Below are positions 11,188 to 23,328 of a stretch of 64,000 nucleotides of DNA, one piece after another; position 1 is the first letter of the stretch; each line of letters opens with the position of its first letter. The translations under genes were made by a program, and so were the position numbers. Below the pieces are notes generated by a model. That model had not been told where the DNA came from, made no database searches, and saw only the letters and a program-made list of their open reading frames with translations. Source of the DNA: Neckera pumila (lineage: Eukaryota > Streptophyta > Bryopsida > Hypnales > Neckeraceae); contig OZ018408.1 in assembly GCA_963969595.1 (NCBI GenBank), positions 48,919,022 to 48,983,021 of the forward strand. Direction: 5' to 3'.

Positions 11188-13120
11188 CCACTAAAGTCCC
11201 ATTGTCTCTTGGAGAACAAAAAGGATTTTGGGTAGGCTTTTGTAACCTCAATTTTAATATAGTTTTTGAGACTTTTTTTAAAATAGAAAATTTCATTACC
11301 TTGTAGGAATATAATTTTTTAGTTTTTTAAATTCTTAATGGGGGAACCTATGTAGCAAAAAAAATCCACATAATCTTGAAATTATTATTTTTAAACTTTT
11401 TCTCTCATAGATTGTATTTTTGTTTGCATAGAAAGCTTTGATTCATTCCATTTGGATTAGTGATATGAAAATTATGGAACTTCTTGTTTTGTAGGCAATT
11501 ATATAATTTTTTTGAAATTATAGCGTACCATACTAGATTCATTTTTTAATTCAGTTTTCACAATTTTAAAAAAAGAACAGCTTGAAAAGGTTAAATATGC
11601 TTGATAGAATCTCTCCATTGGAATTAATGTGTTTTGATTCCATCTCAAAGCTATTATAGGTTTGGTTCTTCCTTCAATCTTATACAAATTTTTTGAAGAA
11701 TGGAAATCAAATTGTTGTTTTTGACAAAAACAAATCCTAAACATTCAACTCAAATCTTCTACACAAAGATTTTACAATCAAAATATTTCGTGCAAAAGTT
11801 TTAAGTTAAGATACAAAGCCAAATAATCTAGTCAAGGGCCGTATTCAAAAATTTACTTTCTTCCGCAGGACTCTTTAGTAAAACTTATTAGTCCTCAAAG
11901 GAACAAACAATGTTTTTTTAGCAACATAGCGATTCTGAAGTAGATCACAATGAACGGAATTTCTTACTTTTATTTTTTGAAATTTTTACATAATATGTGC
12001 TTGAGGAATAGCTTGAAGGCACAACAATTTTCATAACATTTGACTACATGGTTTAAATTTTTTGTATAATATGTAGTTTCTATTGCTTGGCAGGCAGCCC
12101 GGGCAACTCAAAAATATCAATTTTGAAGAAATAAAAATTTGAACTTGGTTTCCTAGGTTTATATATTTGTAGACATCTTTGAATCATTCCATTGTGATTA
12201 ATGAGATGAAGGTTATGAAGAGTTTTAGTTTGGAAGCATGTATGGATCTCTACTCTAGAATAAACTTTGAAGTCCTTTATTAAACTCAATTTTCAATATT
12301 TTTTAAAAGGCTATCAAGTCATAGGATGTAGATTGTTTATTACAACATTACAACCATTAGGATTGACATTTTTCCATCTTATAACAAGATTCTCAACAAT
12401 TAAGTATTGTAAATCATACTCTACCTTTTTCTATTTGGTTATTTATTTCAAGCATGAATATAAACAAAAAGAAATTTGTTGAAAGTTTCAACATGTATTT
12501 GCAACTTATTTCTTCAATATATTATAGAAAGTTGCAAGTTGTAGGATCTACACATTTAAAAAACTTGAAAGATGAAACCTAACCATTTGGGAAGAGTTGA
12601 AAATACTTCTTTTTGAAATTCAAGCATCATGATCTTGCAAGTGGTAAGGTTTCTTATTCTCAAATTTTAGGATGGTGTATTCTAATAAGTTAAATATCCT
12701 ACAATTGGATTCATAAATGAATAAATATAGATGAAGATTTTAGCCTTCCTTTAAGTTTGAGTACTCTGAAGCCATTTGGAGCCTAAAAGTATGGAATTGC
12801 TTAAGGGATGTCCATTAGAAAAGGTAAAAGATTAAATTATATTGCTTCTATTTGAAGAATAAATTCAGCAATGCATCTTCCAATTTCCAAATTGTGTTCC
12901 AAAACCATTGAATAGTTAAAATGTTACTTCTTTTTGAATAATTCATTGATATTATCAAAAACACAGATTAATTTTAAAAGAACATGTTCTTATATTCCAA
13001 AAATAAATAATGAAGAACAGAGAATTTCTTAAAATTAAATCCTAAATTTATTTTTAGATGAAATGCATGATATATAAATTCCAAGAATTATAGGCTTTGT
13101 ATCTACACAAAATGTATAGT
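11188..13120. repeat. Truncated and fused TTAA-type elements
   Basis: TTAA at 11184-11187 is followed by CCACTAAAGTCCCATTGTC, a left end of the family. The interior first follows the 39385-type element, then about 12080-12560 follows the 41705-type interior ('aactttgaagtcctttatt', 'tacaacattacaaccattag'). No clean right end is visible, so this is a composite of decayed copies. No gene is present. Confidence 0.55.
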
Positions 13121-13124
13121 CTAA

Positions 13125-13640
13125 CCCCTAAAGGATCAAGGCCTTTTTCTGCCAGAAAACACTCAAAACTACCATTTCTATAGCAAAGAGTAAAAAAAAT
13201 TCAATTTTTTTTTGCACATCTAATCATAGGATCTTACACCTAATTAGTATGAAAATTTTTGGAAAAAATTTCAGAAATCTTCACCACACAAATTGCAAGA
13301 TGTCTTTGTTTAAAGTGGCAAAAACAAGTTTTTCAACACATTGCAAGACTAGATTATTTGACTTTGAACCTTCTTAACTTTAATTTTTTACTACACAGTT
13401 TTGAGCTTTAAATTTTTATGGTAGAGAATTGAATTGAGAATATAGGAAAAAAAAAATTAAAAAAAAATTAGTTTTGATTCCTTAAAAAAACTATTAACTA
13501 GAAGTAGGTATAAGATAGAAGGAACATTTAAATTGTTAATATATCTAAGATGGAATTAAAATGCACTAATCATACTACTAAAATCATAACTCCCTCTGTA
13601 ATATCACAAATGCTACCATTAATAATAGGGGCTCATGCTT
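13125..13640. repeat. Truncated TTAA-type element, left end only
   Basis: CTAACCCCTAAAGGATCAAGG at about 13121 is a left terminus with its first T changed. The interior matches the 39385 and 33802 copies ('aaaacactcaaaactaccat', 'gcacatctaatcataggatc'). The right part is lost near 13640. Confidence 0.55.
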
Positions 13641-13739
13641 GCTATGCTACGCATTCATTGTATCACATATTAATAAAATTTTGATATATTTTATTTTATC
13701 ACCCGCTAGAATTGGAATACTGAGTGGTTTGCTAAAAGC

Positions 13740-13978
13740 TTCAGTTTTGTTGTACCAAAATGATTGCTAAATATGGTTTAGATTGGTTATTGCAAAGACA
13801 TACTATTCAACATTGATTGCAATGGTGGTGTTGTAGCATTTGGGGTGTACAAAGGTGGTGTTAATAGATTAATCATACAAATTTTTATACTAACCAATTA
13901 TTCACCTATATTAAAAAAGTCATTTCAATGTATTGTTCAAGAATTTTATTAAAAAATTGAAGTACTTATAAGTTACAA
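13740..13978. repeat. Dispersed repeat S, copy 1 (empty-site copy)
   Basis: This stretch aligns with 27539-28007 ('catactattcaacat', 'ggtggtgttgtagcatttgg', 'aattattcacctatatta', 'attgttcaagaattttatta'). The 27.5-kb copy contains a 228-bp Tourist-like insertion absent here. Confidence 0.7.
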
Positions 13979-14413
13979 TTAATCTCTAAAGTTCCATTGT
14001 CTCTTCAAGGGACAAAATGGATGTTGGATAGGATCCTATGGTCTAAACATTTGCGGTATTTTTCTAAATTTTTTGGTAAAGATAGGAAAACAAATTAGCT
14101 TGCTAGGAAAATAATTTTTGTTTCAATTGGCATTCAAGAACCAAAGTTATGGCACAAGAAGTCCAAATTTTACTTTGGTGGGGAAAAAAAAAACGATTTT
14201 TCTTTAACAAAAAGGTTCTAAGGATTTGTTCATTATATATTATATTTTTATTTGCATGGAAAGCTATGATTCATTCCATTTAGATTAGTGATGTAAAAAT
14301 TATAGACATTCTTGTTTTTCAGACAATTAGGGCATCTTCATGATAAAACAATTTATAGGGCTCATTTTTAAAATCAATATTCACAATTAAAAATAAAAAT
14401 AAAAATAAAAAAT

Positions 14414-14417
<4 letters not shown>

Positions 14418-14467
<50 letters not shown>
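14418..14467. repeat. (TA)n microsatellite, about 50 bp
   Basis: An uninterrupted alternating TA run lies within the decayed TTAA-type element. Confidence 0.95.
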
Positions 14468-14469
<2 letters not shown>

Positions 14470-14529
14470 ACAAGGTTAAGTTCTTTTGCTAGAACACCGT
14501 TGAAATTAGTATGTTTCAATTCCATCTTA

Positions 14530-15222
14530 GGGCCGCTTTACACCTAGAGACCAGGCCAATCTCCTTTGAGGCCAATTGTACAAATTTAATCTCTTTTGGG
14601 ACATAAGGCCGTTTTCAACTATTCAATAGAATAAAATCATAACAAAGGCCAATCATTAGTTGAGATTTGAGGCATGCAAAGGGGCGCAAGACAAGCATTG
14701 TAAGAACTACGCCAAAGCAGCCACTTGACATGGTTAGGAGACTGCCATGTCAAAGAATACTATTTCATTATTTTTTTAAAAAATTGAATTATTTTGAGTT
14801 ATTTTTATTTTGCCCAACAATGGCTAGTTTACAGCATGGGGAACGGGCCTGAAGCGACCCTCTAATGCTACCCAAAAAACATTTGATGTCTTCCATATAT
14901 AAAGGAATTGAAGCCAAGAAGGCCGGCCGATTCAGTAAAACCTATAAAATTTCAGCCATTCATTCTTCTTTCAAGGCTGCTTTACATCTAAAGGCCAAGT
15001 CAATTCTCCTTAAGGACAAATGCACAAAATCCAACAAATTTTATTACTTGAAAAAATATACTATATAAAAAATAAATTTTGATTGAAATCTAATAATATC
15101 TAAGGGCAAGAATTGGCCTCCTATTTTTGGTGCACCTATTTTAGGGCATATCAAATCATGTTGTTTTTTTAAAAGCAATTCATTATATAAAATTGGCCTA
15201 GTCTTTGGGTGTAAAGTGGCCC
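14530..15222. mobile_element. Tourist/PIF-Harbinger-like element, 693 bp, TTA target duplication
   Basis: Ends are GGGCCGCTTTACACC and the inverse GGTGTAAAGTGGCCC, flanked by TTA at 14527-14529 and 15223-15225. The related copy at 23737-23739 shows the uninterrupted site (tccatcTTAgacctacc), supporting a TTA duplication. GGGCC-type ends with TTA/TAA duplications are typical of plant Tourist elements. No transposase frame is visible. Confidence 0.75.
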
Positions 15223-15657
15223 TTAGAACTATTGCGGTTTAGTTGTCTCCTCAATCTTGAATCTCTTTCTATTTAACAATTTTCTAATGAGTGAAAATTA
15301 AGTGTGTGTTTTTAAAAAAAAATTTAGACTCTAAACTCAATTCTTTAACATAAAAAAAATTAGAAATTGAAAATTAGTAGTGGCACAATTTTTAAGCTAA
15401 GAAGATTCATAGTCAAAAAATTTGGTTGAGCAAGGTACAAAAAGACTTGTTTTCTTCACTTTAAATGCAAATATCTTACAATCTACGCCATCCAAGTTTC
15501 TTCAACTAAATTTGCAAAATAAAAAATAAAAAAAATTTCTTTTTCTCTTTGCAATTGAAACAACAGTTTTGAGGGGATTCAATGGAAAAAAAAGCCTTGG
15601 GGCTTTACAAGTGAACCCCTAAATGCTTGAGGTATCAAGTTTTGGCTAGGGTGGATT

Positions 15658-15873
15658 GACCCCCTAATTGCCCTCGTCACAGGGTAAATGCAAAAATTGC
15701 CCCCTATTTTGTACCGTGTACATTTTGTATTTCTTCACCTCTCCTAGTTAATTTGGAACCTTTGATTGCAAATGTGAATTCAAATTTTGTAAATTTTATC
15801 ATATGTGGCAAATAAAAAATAAAAAATTCCAATGTTTTCTCTAGGGATGAAACACTGGACAATTAGAGGATCA
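15658..15873. mobile_element. Family Q TIR element, copy 2, 216 bp
   Basis: Ends are TGACCCCCTAATTGCCC and GGACAATTAGAGGATCA, inverted. The interior is shared with 7986-8206 and 38580-38760. Confidence 0.7.
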
Positions 15874-16622
15874 ATCTTCCCTGGCCCCAAATTTTTGTGT
15901 GAACCAAGCACTTTGAAGTTAAATAAATTCTTACCACTCAAGTAACTCTTTCCGTATTTTTGAGGACAAATTCTCTTTGAAGTCTAATTTGAGCATCCCA
16001 AATTTGATTTCGATTTTGCAGCATGCAGAGAAATATCTAGACTGAGTCAGGAATGGCTTTCCAGCATGCTGTTTTTTTTTTTTTTTTTCTTGAAACACAT
16101 GGACAATTTCCATTGAACATGCATGCTGGGTTTTCATTTCCTGCAAATATCTAAACCATGACTGCCATGAGGAGTTTGAGTGCAAATCAGGGCATTATCA
16201 TGAATGGAGTGGGTGTCAATATAGTGTGAACGGAGTGGGTGTCGTCATTATTATAATGTAGTCTTGGAGGGCTGCGAGCCCTGCCTATGAGCCTTTGCCC
16301 ATCAAATATTCCGTATCAAATATGATGAAGACCGTAGCTGTCAGAAGATGATCCGATCAAGTAAAAATTCCCAAGGACCAGTATTTTGGTAGGATCTCCA
16401 AAGGACCAATAAAATGTTTAGACAAGGAGACAGAAAAACTCAGGTCTCCTGTTTTATGGAAAAAGGAAAGATGTGCTCAGAAAAAGGAGGTCCTGCTTTT
16501 GAAAAGTCTCGTGGAAAGCCCAAACGTGGCTATTTGTAATTACAATGACAATGAGCAATGAGGCGAAAAAGAGGGAACAGGTTCGGTGTTCTGTTTCCCT
16601 TTCAATGGAAACCATTCATGTG
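15874..16622. other. Unique-looking intergenic stretch
   Basis: No gene is recognised. The phrase 'ggagtgggtgtc' is repeated at about 16205 and 16231. Composition is less AT-rich than the surrounding repeats. Confidence 0.4.
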
Positions 16623-16626
16623 TTAA

Positions 16627-17259
16627 CCCTTAAATGCCCAAGGCCTATTTTGAGCCTGAAGGTATTTGCACTTATTTGAACAAAAAGCCACCATTTTGAT
16701 AAGTTGCATCAATTTCTTTTGAATTGTAACCAAATTCAAACTAGACATGTTAGATACCACATAGGAAAAGAAAACACAACAATATCACTTACAAATAGAA
16801 AGATTATAATGTTTGACCATGAGGGTGTAAAAACTATGAAAATCTTTCAATTCTCTTTTTGCATATCACATCTAAAAACTTGGTCACCAAAAAAATATGA
16901 GGTTAAGGGTCCTAACATGCACAACCCCAATTAATTTATGGCTTCTCAAATTCTACTATACAGTTTTTTTAAATGAATTTCTAATGTGATTTTTCCTCCA
17001 AGATCTAGTGTACTTGAGGCTCATTTTCAAGAGCCCGTAACACTAGGAAAAGTCAAGATTGCAATGGGTACCCTCGAACAAAATCTTGAATGGAAAAATC
17101 GTAATCAATCATTTTCAACATCGGATTTTTGATGCTAAAACTAGACTTCAAGAAGAATATGACAAAAATATGAACTAATAAAAATAGCAGTTTGATTAGG
17201 TTTTATTTAACATCAAAATATTGTCAACATCAAAATTTGGTGTCTCAGACATTTAGGGG
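16627..17259. mobile_element. TTAA-bounded element, subfamily B, 633 bp
   Basis: Flanked by TTAA at 16623-16626 and 17260-17263. Ends are CCCTTAAATGCCCAAGG and CAGACATTTAGGGG. The interior ('gttagataccacatagg', 'gattataatgtttgacca', 'caaaatttggtgtctcag') recurs in inverse orientation at 31346-31992 and 37479-38085. There is no open frame of note. Confidence 0.8.
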
Positions 17260-17269
17260 TTAAAAAAAA

Positions 17270-17291
17270 GGGGGGGGGGGGGGGGGGGGGG
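17270..17291. repeat. Homopolymer run of 22 G
   Basis: An uninterrupted G run starts 7 bp after the right TTAA of the element ending at 17259. Confidence 0.95.
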
Positions 17292-18439
17292 AACGATGGT
17301 TTTCCTAGTTCAATTGCTTCACCCCCTTTTGGAAAAATCCAGAGCCGTTGATCTTATTTAAAAAATTTCACCCCCCTTCTCCAATATTGTCGATCTTTTG
17401 AAAAAATCAAAGTTGTTGATGTTTGTTGAACAAACAATCTTGGCCATCCAAATATGGATATGGATCTGAATCCGGATATGGATACAAAATTTGAAACACA
17501 ATACATGGATATGAATACGGTTATGATCCAAGTACAAGTACAACTACAACTACTGAATTTGAAATATAATATATAAATATGAATACGGTTACAAAATTTA
17601 ATACAAATATATCCCATATTGATTGCAGAGTCCCTGTGTTGCACATGAATACAAATGTGCTAAAATTGGTTTAATCGCAATAGAGTTATTTGTAAAGTCT
17701 CCCCCAGTTTGGGGACTTTTTCCGACAAATTTCCTCCGACGGACGACCCTGCAAGCGACCACAACCCCGCAGGCGACCACGACCCCGCACGCAAAGTCTA
17801 GACAAAACTTCTTTTTGGTCGATTTGAGTGCAAAAGAAAGTTTGATATCCACTTTCATATTGACTTTTTGCCCAAAAACTGCTTTTTCACAAGACTGCGG
17901 GGTTTAAACCCTGGTTTTGGATACTTTACGAATAACTCTAATATGCTCAAATATTTGGATGTAAAAGTTACAACTAGTAGAAAAAATATATGTGTACCTC
18001 CTTTTTAAAATCATGTATCTTTTTCTCTGAAATTGACATTCTTATCACACAATGCTCAAAAGAAGCAGTATTCTTATTCCATTTCCATTTTCTATATAGG
18101 CATTTTGCAGGGGCTCCCATGAGGATTTGACACTTAGCAATTTTTCTGCAAGATTCTTTAGTAAGTATTTCATGATTTCTCTAATTCCTCAATTAACTAT
18201 AGCAATTTTTGTAAGTAAGGGTACAAAACCTTTTGAGAGCCACTATATGTAGGCAATTTTTCATCTATTTGTTAATTTCTTGTTTATATAGAACAAGAAT
18301 AATGTGACCATGAGGCTCTATCCTAGGTACCTAATAATATCAATTTTTTGATAATGCAAAGTAGGAAAATTAAACAAAGAAGAAAACATTGAATCAATAA
18401 TACACAAGCAAATATAAAAATAAAGATAAATTTAAAAAT
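17292..18439. other. Gene-free stretch with short repeats
   Basis: GGATATGGATAC-like motifs recur at 17450-17545. An 18-bp GC-rich repeat (GACCAC[A/G]ACCCCGCA[G/C]GC) occurs about 2.7 times at 17741-17792. The open frames over this repeat on both strands follow from its composition and are not convincing genes. Confidence 0.5.
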
Positions 18440-19094
18440 TTAAAGTTATGAAGATTTTTATTTTGCAGGCAAAATTTTGATCAATAAGTCAAAAGTTATG
18501 AAGATTTTTAGTTTGCGGGCAATCATAGATTCTCTACTCTAAAATAAACTTTGAAATTCTTTATCTTACTCAATTTTCAATAATTTTTGAAAAAAATAAA
18601 ATCTTAGGGTATAGATTAAAACACTGTAACCATTGGGATTGGCATTTTTCAATTTCATAATTAATTTCTTGACAATTTAGTATTTTGAATCATTCTCTAC
18701 CACAATCTATTTACTATTTTTTTCCTATATGTTGTACAATTCTAAATGAAGTGAAAAATTTCAAACATGTAGCGAACTTCTCTAGGAAAAAGAATCCAAA
18801 GAAGCACCACCATTTTGGACATTTTTTCATCAAAAAGTGAGCTTGTGAACACAAGTGCAGCTGCCATGTTTTTTGCAGGGCCAAAAAAATGATTTCAGTG
18901 AATTTGAATGCTTAAATCTTGCAATCCACACGGTGTAAATTCTTGAAACTTTTACCATATATTCTCAAGTCAACATACTACAAGATCCTACGGTTCCATG
19001 TGTCAAAAAAGTTTTTTTTCAAGAATTAGGTACTTGTACTAAAAACAACATTTTTTGAGCATTTTCAATGAACATAGTCATGGAACTTTAGGGG
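18440..19094. repeat. Truncated TTAA-type element, right end only
   Basis: Ends CATGGAACTTTAGGGG followed by TTAA at 19095-19098. The interior matches the 41705-42631 copy ('ttctctactctaaaataaac', 'aatccaaagaagcaccacca'). The left arm is missing. Confidence 0.65.
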
Positions 19095-19129
19095 TTAATT
19101 TACTAAGATATGTTTGCACTTATTGTTAA

Positions 19130-20058
19130 TCCGGCCTAAAGGACCCAGGTGATTTTTCTATCAAAAACGACTCAAAATTGTCATTTCTATTGCAGAGAGA
19201 AAAGAACTTTAAAAATTGTTTTTTTTTTGCATATCCAACCGTAAAATCTTATGCTTGATTAGTATATGAATATGTGGAGGAAATTTCAAAAACTTTGACT
19301 ATGTAGATTGTAAGATATATATACATTTAAAGTGAAGAAAACAAGCTTTTTTGCACCGTGCTTGACTAGATTTTTTGGCTTTGAATCTTTTTAGTTCACA
19401 TTTTTTGCACTATTGATTTTGATTTTCTACTTATTTATGATAAATAGTTGAATTGAGAATCTACAAAAAAATTTAGGAAAAAATGCACTTAACTTTCCCT
19501 CATTACAAAATTGTTAAGTAAAGGTGGATTCAAGATTGAAGAAAAAACTAAATTGTTGATAACTTCTAGATGGAATTGAATCACAATAATCTTAATAGCA
19601 AGATTATTCTAGTAAGAAAATCTAACCTTGTCTAACAATTTTTTTGAGAAATTTTGAAAATTGCATTCAAAAATGAATTCTACAAGTTATTTTTTCAGAA
19701 AGATGCTTAGATTGCCCCAAAAAATAAGATTGTCCATAACTTTCTCCTTATGACTCCAAATTGAATGAAATAAAGCTTTATGTATAGACAAAAATACAAT
19801 CTTTGAAAAAAAATTGAAGAACAAAAAGTTTTGACTCTCTGTGATTTTTTTTGTGTTGCCCACCAAACTCCATTTTTTCTTGTTGTCCCATAACCTTTGT
19901 TCTCGGGCATCAATTAAAATTAAAAATTATATATTCACAAAGCTCTTGCAAAAATACATCACCTCAAAAAATCCCAAAAAATATCAATAAAAATAGAGAT
20001 TGTAGGAACCTGCCTGGACCCAAATTGTCCCCCGAGGGGACAAATGGTTCTTTAGGGG
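19130..20058. mobile_element. TTAA-bounded element, subfamily A, 929 bp
   Basis: TTAA at 19126-19129 and 20059-20062. The left end is degenerate (TCCGGCCTAAAGGACCC); the right end is GGTTCTTTAGGGG. The interior matches 39385-40300. Its left TTAA lies only 28 bp from the right TTAA of the preceding truncated copy. Confidence 0.7.
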
Positions 20059-20062
20059 TTAA

Positions 20063-20582
20063 AGAGTGTTGTTACTGTGAATCTTAGGAATTAATACCTA
20101 TTGCTACTCCAAATTCCCAATCTCAACCTCACCCCTACCACCAAGTGTAAACCTCCTACCTATTCCGAGATCTTTGTTCAGAGGAGAGAGCCAACAAAGT
20201 GCTCGCCCGTTGAAGTACACATATCATAATGCTCTGGAATAATAGGGGTAGTCACTGCTTCTTCACAGCAATCAATGAAGGTTGAGAATTGGGACGTGGC
20301 ACTTAATCGTTGGCTCTCTGCGGCTTGTGCTATCCCTGTTACGTGAAGGATTGAAAAGGGTTGTTCTTCTCTTTTGCAAGACAAGAAGTTTAAGTGAAGT
20401 TACAAGCCCCGCCAGGCCAAGCACAGATGCCATAATTACCTATTCAATGGTGCTTGTTGCATCGTTCTCCATAACATGCAAGAAGGGGTGTCACACCTTC
20501 TTTATGGAGAGTGGGCTCTCATTGGCTCCACTTTCTTCTCCACATCTACTCAACCTTCATCAAAGCGAGAAGGTGTGACTAA
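20063..20582 (-). other. Possible exon fragment of unknown gene
   Basis: This stretch is less AT-rich than its surroundings. On the minus strand, 20178-20384 reads open, with a segment (FSTFIDCCEEAVTTPIIPEH) that looks protein-like, ending in a stop at 20178. No start, splice context or family is recognised, so a decayed exon or chance frame is equally possible. Confidence 0.2.
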
Positions 20583-20981
20583 GGTAGGATGCTCTAAAAG
20601 CGACCATTTAAGGACTGGTCTGCCTTTTGCATAGGTTTGCATGAATAGAAATATTTTTCATTCATTTTTTCAGAGAAAGAAAAATGGATGCCAAACGTAA
20701 CCCAAGTTGTTTCATATTTTTTGAAGCATTTTTGAATCAGTTATGAATTTTCAAAGATTTCTGTTGTAGGTACCTAGGGTCTCCCAAAATGCGTCCACTT
20801 ACAACTTCTAAAGTGATTTGAGGAAATCAAGGCCAATGATTGGCTCTTGCAATAAAGAATATTTCTTTGGGGGGGTCAATCAATGACTAAAGTGGTCCAT
20901 TTAAAGACCAACTCATATCTATTCAGTACCATTTTATAGGGCTGATTTGAAGAAGCCGGTCACTTTTAGAGCATCCTACCC
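20583..20981. mobile_element. TIR element, ends GGTAGGATGCTCTAAAAG
   Basis: GGTAGGATGCTCTAAAAGCGACC at the left is inverted as GGTCACTTTTAGAGCATCCTACC at the right, about 400 bp. Related but degenerate pieces occur at 30363-30653, 11095-11150 and 41045-41250. The target duplication is not clear, and no frame is present. Confidence 0.6.
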
Positions 20982-21890
20982 AATGATCGGAAAAAACCGG
21001 CAGTTAGTTCAAAGTTAGCCGGTGGATTTGGAGAAAAAACCGGTTGCATTTTGAAATTGAAGGATGCAAACCGGAAAGAAATTTATAGGACCGAAAATCA
21101 GCCGGTGTCCCATAAAAAATGGAGGATATTTTGCCGCCTCTTTCCTGTACTTAGAGGATTTTAGCCGCCATAGAAAAAAATTAGTGGCTAATATCCGGCT
21201 AGTGGACGGTTCAATGTACCGGATATCAACCTCTCAGTGGATGAAATCACAGTCTGAAGTCTGAAATAGGAGCCAAGCTGGGTTTTCCTTAAAATATCTG
21301 ATCTGGCCATTCACAATTTTCAAAATTATTTAAAACATTAACAAAAAGACAACCTTACTTGCCAACAGCCCGCCATCAATCTGTGGAAAAGTTAATGGAG
21401 GATATCAGCTGCTGACTAAAACGCTACCAAGGAATTTCCATTTGTTTTTAAAAAAAAAATCCTCAGCAATATAAAGTTGTGAAATCCTCGGTGGGTCTGT
21501 GTCCGTTAACTTCCCCTCCAGTTGTGATATTTGTTGGTCAGTTTATTCTTCTGTACCTCTCCCAGCTAATTTTGGTCCTTTGATTGCAATTAGGAATTCA
21601 AAATTTGCAAATTTTTGCAAATTAAAAATTCTTGCATTTTTTCAAGGAATAAAACTAAGGGGCAAAACGGCCTTCGCAAGAGGCTCGTCATACAACTACA
21701 GGGTCGTCCGTAGTGATACTACCTGGCCCAAAGTTTAGCGGTTGCCAATTCAATTTAGAGGAAATTTGCTGGTGAGAATTTGAAATTGGAGGAAATAAAC
21801 CGTTATATTTTGTGATTTGAAGGATGCAACCGGTGCCCGTGGGAAAAAAACCGGTTCGTTTTGGTGGAAGGAGGAAATGAGCTGGAGGAC
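20982..21890. repeat. Region with diverged ACCGG-rich repeats and a partial family Q copy
   Basis: Two stretches, 20990-21230 and 21730-21860, share 'ttgaaattg', 'gaaggatgcaaccgg' and 'gaaaaaaaccggtt' modules, so they are diverged copies. 21540-21680 resembles the interior of family Q. No gene is seen. Confidence 0.45.
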
Positions 21891-21904
21891 TTCCAAAAAT
21901 TTCC

Positions 21905-22095
21905 CGAACACTGCCCCACACCCACACACACGGTTCCAACCCCAGCGGCAACTTGTACGGGGCTGATGTGGGAGGGCCCACCAAATCTGCAATCATTGAT
22001 GGGGTGTCCTCCTTCCAGGGAATGGCAAGGAAGTCCACGACCCTTCCCCGGACCCTGGAAATCCCATGTGACTATGTGAGGACTCTAGGGCTTTA
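21905..22095. repeat. GC-rich repeat T, copy 1
   Basis: This stretch is similar to 32060-32237: shared 'cttgtacggggctgatgtg', 'aatcattgatgggg' and 'ggaaatccccatg'-like blocks. The copies stand out by GC content from their AT-rich surroundings. The type of element is unknown. Confidence 0.55.
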
Positions 22096-22159
22096 GGTCA
22101 CGTGGACTAAGAAGATTGCTACAATGAAATTCAATCGATTGATGGAGTAGGTTTTTAAC

Positions 22160-22390
22160 CCGTAAAGGCCAAGGAACCCACTTTGTTTGTTTTTTGTTTT
22201 TTTTCTTTGGACACAAATGAAACGGAGTTTCATTGCAATAATAAAAAATACAAGGCCGCCAGCCACAAGTGGCCTCGCGGGTCACAACAACGGACCACAG
22301 ACAGTGACAAGGATGAGCTGGACAAGACGGAGACAGACACACAAGGTGCCTAGTGAAGCGCAACACAGGGAAGGGCCATGAGGCCCTTCA
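22160..22390 (-). mobile_element. TTAA-type left end abutting a retroposon tail
   Basis: TTAACCCGTAAAGGCCAAGG at 22156 is a family left end. It is followed at about 22183-22290 by a T-rich run and 'ggacacaaatgaaacggagt', which on the minus strand reads as AATAA, then a 'ttccgtttcatttgtgtcc'-like stretch, then poly-A. The same tail occurs at 42702-42815, suggesting 3' ends of a LINE or SINE inserted in minus orientation. Confidence 0.5.
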
Positions 22391-23324
22391 CGGCCGGCCG
22401 GGCAATTTGGGTTTAGTGAGAACTCAATTGAGCTCTGTTGACTTCATAATTTAGATTTTTTGTATGAAATATTTAGGATAACTTCAAGTCATCATACTTT
22501 ATAAATGCAACATTGTTGCATTTCATTCTCATAAGTATTGCAAAAGTTATTTTTATTAAAAGTCAAAGCGGGTAGCAAAAAATATGTTTTAAACATAATT
22601 TACACAAAAACCTTTGAGGCATTCAATTTCAACTTATGAGATGAAAGTTATGAGTAATTTTACTTTGCAAGCAATAAAGGTAAAAGAACAAATGAAGTTG
22701 TTTATTCTAAATAATTTTCAAAAATTTTACATAAAAACAACATCTGATATATCTTGCTGACGAGAACATTTTCATCATTAGAATTGACAATTCTCAAATC
22801 CTTGTCAAAGTTATTAGTAACCCAGGTTTTTCTTTTGTCAAGTACTACCCTCCACTTTATACTTTTTTTTTAAAGATGATTAGAAAGGGGATTTTGGTTT
22901 AAAATTTTTAAATCTATTTTCAACCAATTTTACAACATATTGAATAAATTGCACAAACTATAGAACATACTTGTATTTTTCTAAAACTTCACATTTGGAG
23001 AGGGATTCAAAATTCTACATTTTTAAAATTTAGATACATTGATCTTGCAATTGGAAGGATGGGGAGGTCAATATAAAATTTTGGAAGGATGTGCTTGAAC
23101 AAGTTAATGAAAAGATCCTAAGTATGGTTGAATTTATAAGAGAGTGTAGATGAATATCATAGCCTTGCTTTAGGTATGAATATTTTGAAGCAATTATGGG
23201 CCTCAAATCAATGTACAACTTAGGAGTTTAAATCTTGAAGCAAAATTAGGTTTCAATATACTTTGCTTTACCCAACTCTAAAGAATTTACGTGGGCCATT
23301 TTTTGGTAAGTGTGGCAATTAGGT
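22391..23324. other. AT-rich gene-free stretch
   Basis: Fragments of TTAA-type interiors are recognisable near 22610-22700 ('atgagatgaaagttatgag') but no ends. No coding evidence. Confidence 0.4.
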
Positions 23325-23328
23325 TTAA

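Larger units (their letters stand above)
13983..15613. mobile_element. TTAA-type element enlarged by nested insertion
   Basis: The left TTAA is at 13979-13982 followed by TCTCTAAAGTTCCATTGTC. The right end is degenerate, GCCTTGGGGCTTTACAAGTGAA near 15595-15614. The interior matches the 23329-24126 copy, interrupted by a TA microsatellite (14418-14467) and by a Tourist-like element (14530-15222). Removing these leaves the usual length. Confidence 0.6.

Noticed and set aside
17598..17907. Overlapping open frames on both strands
   Set aside because: Openness on both strands comes from the 18-bp GC-rich repeat.
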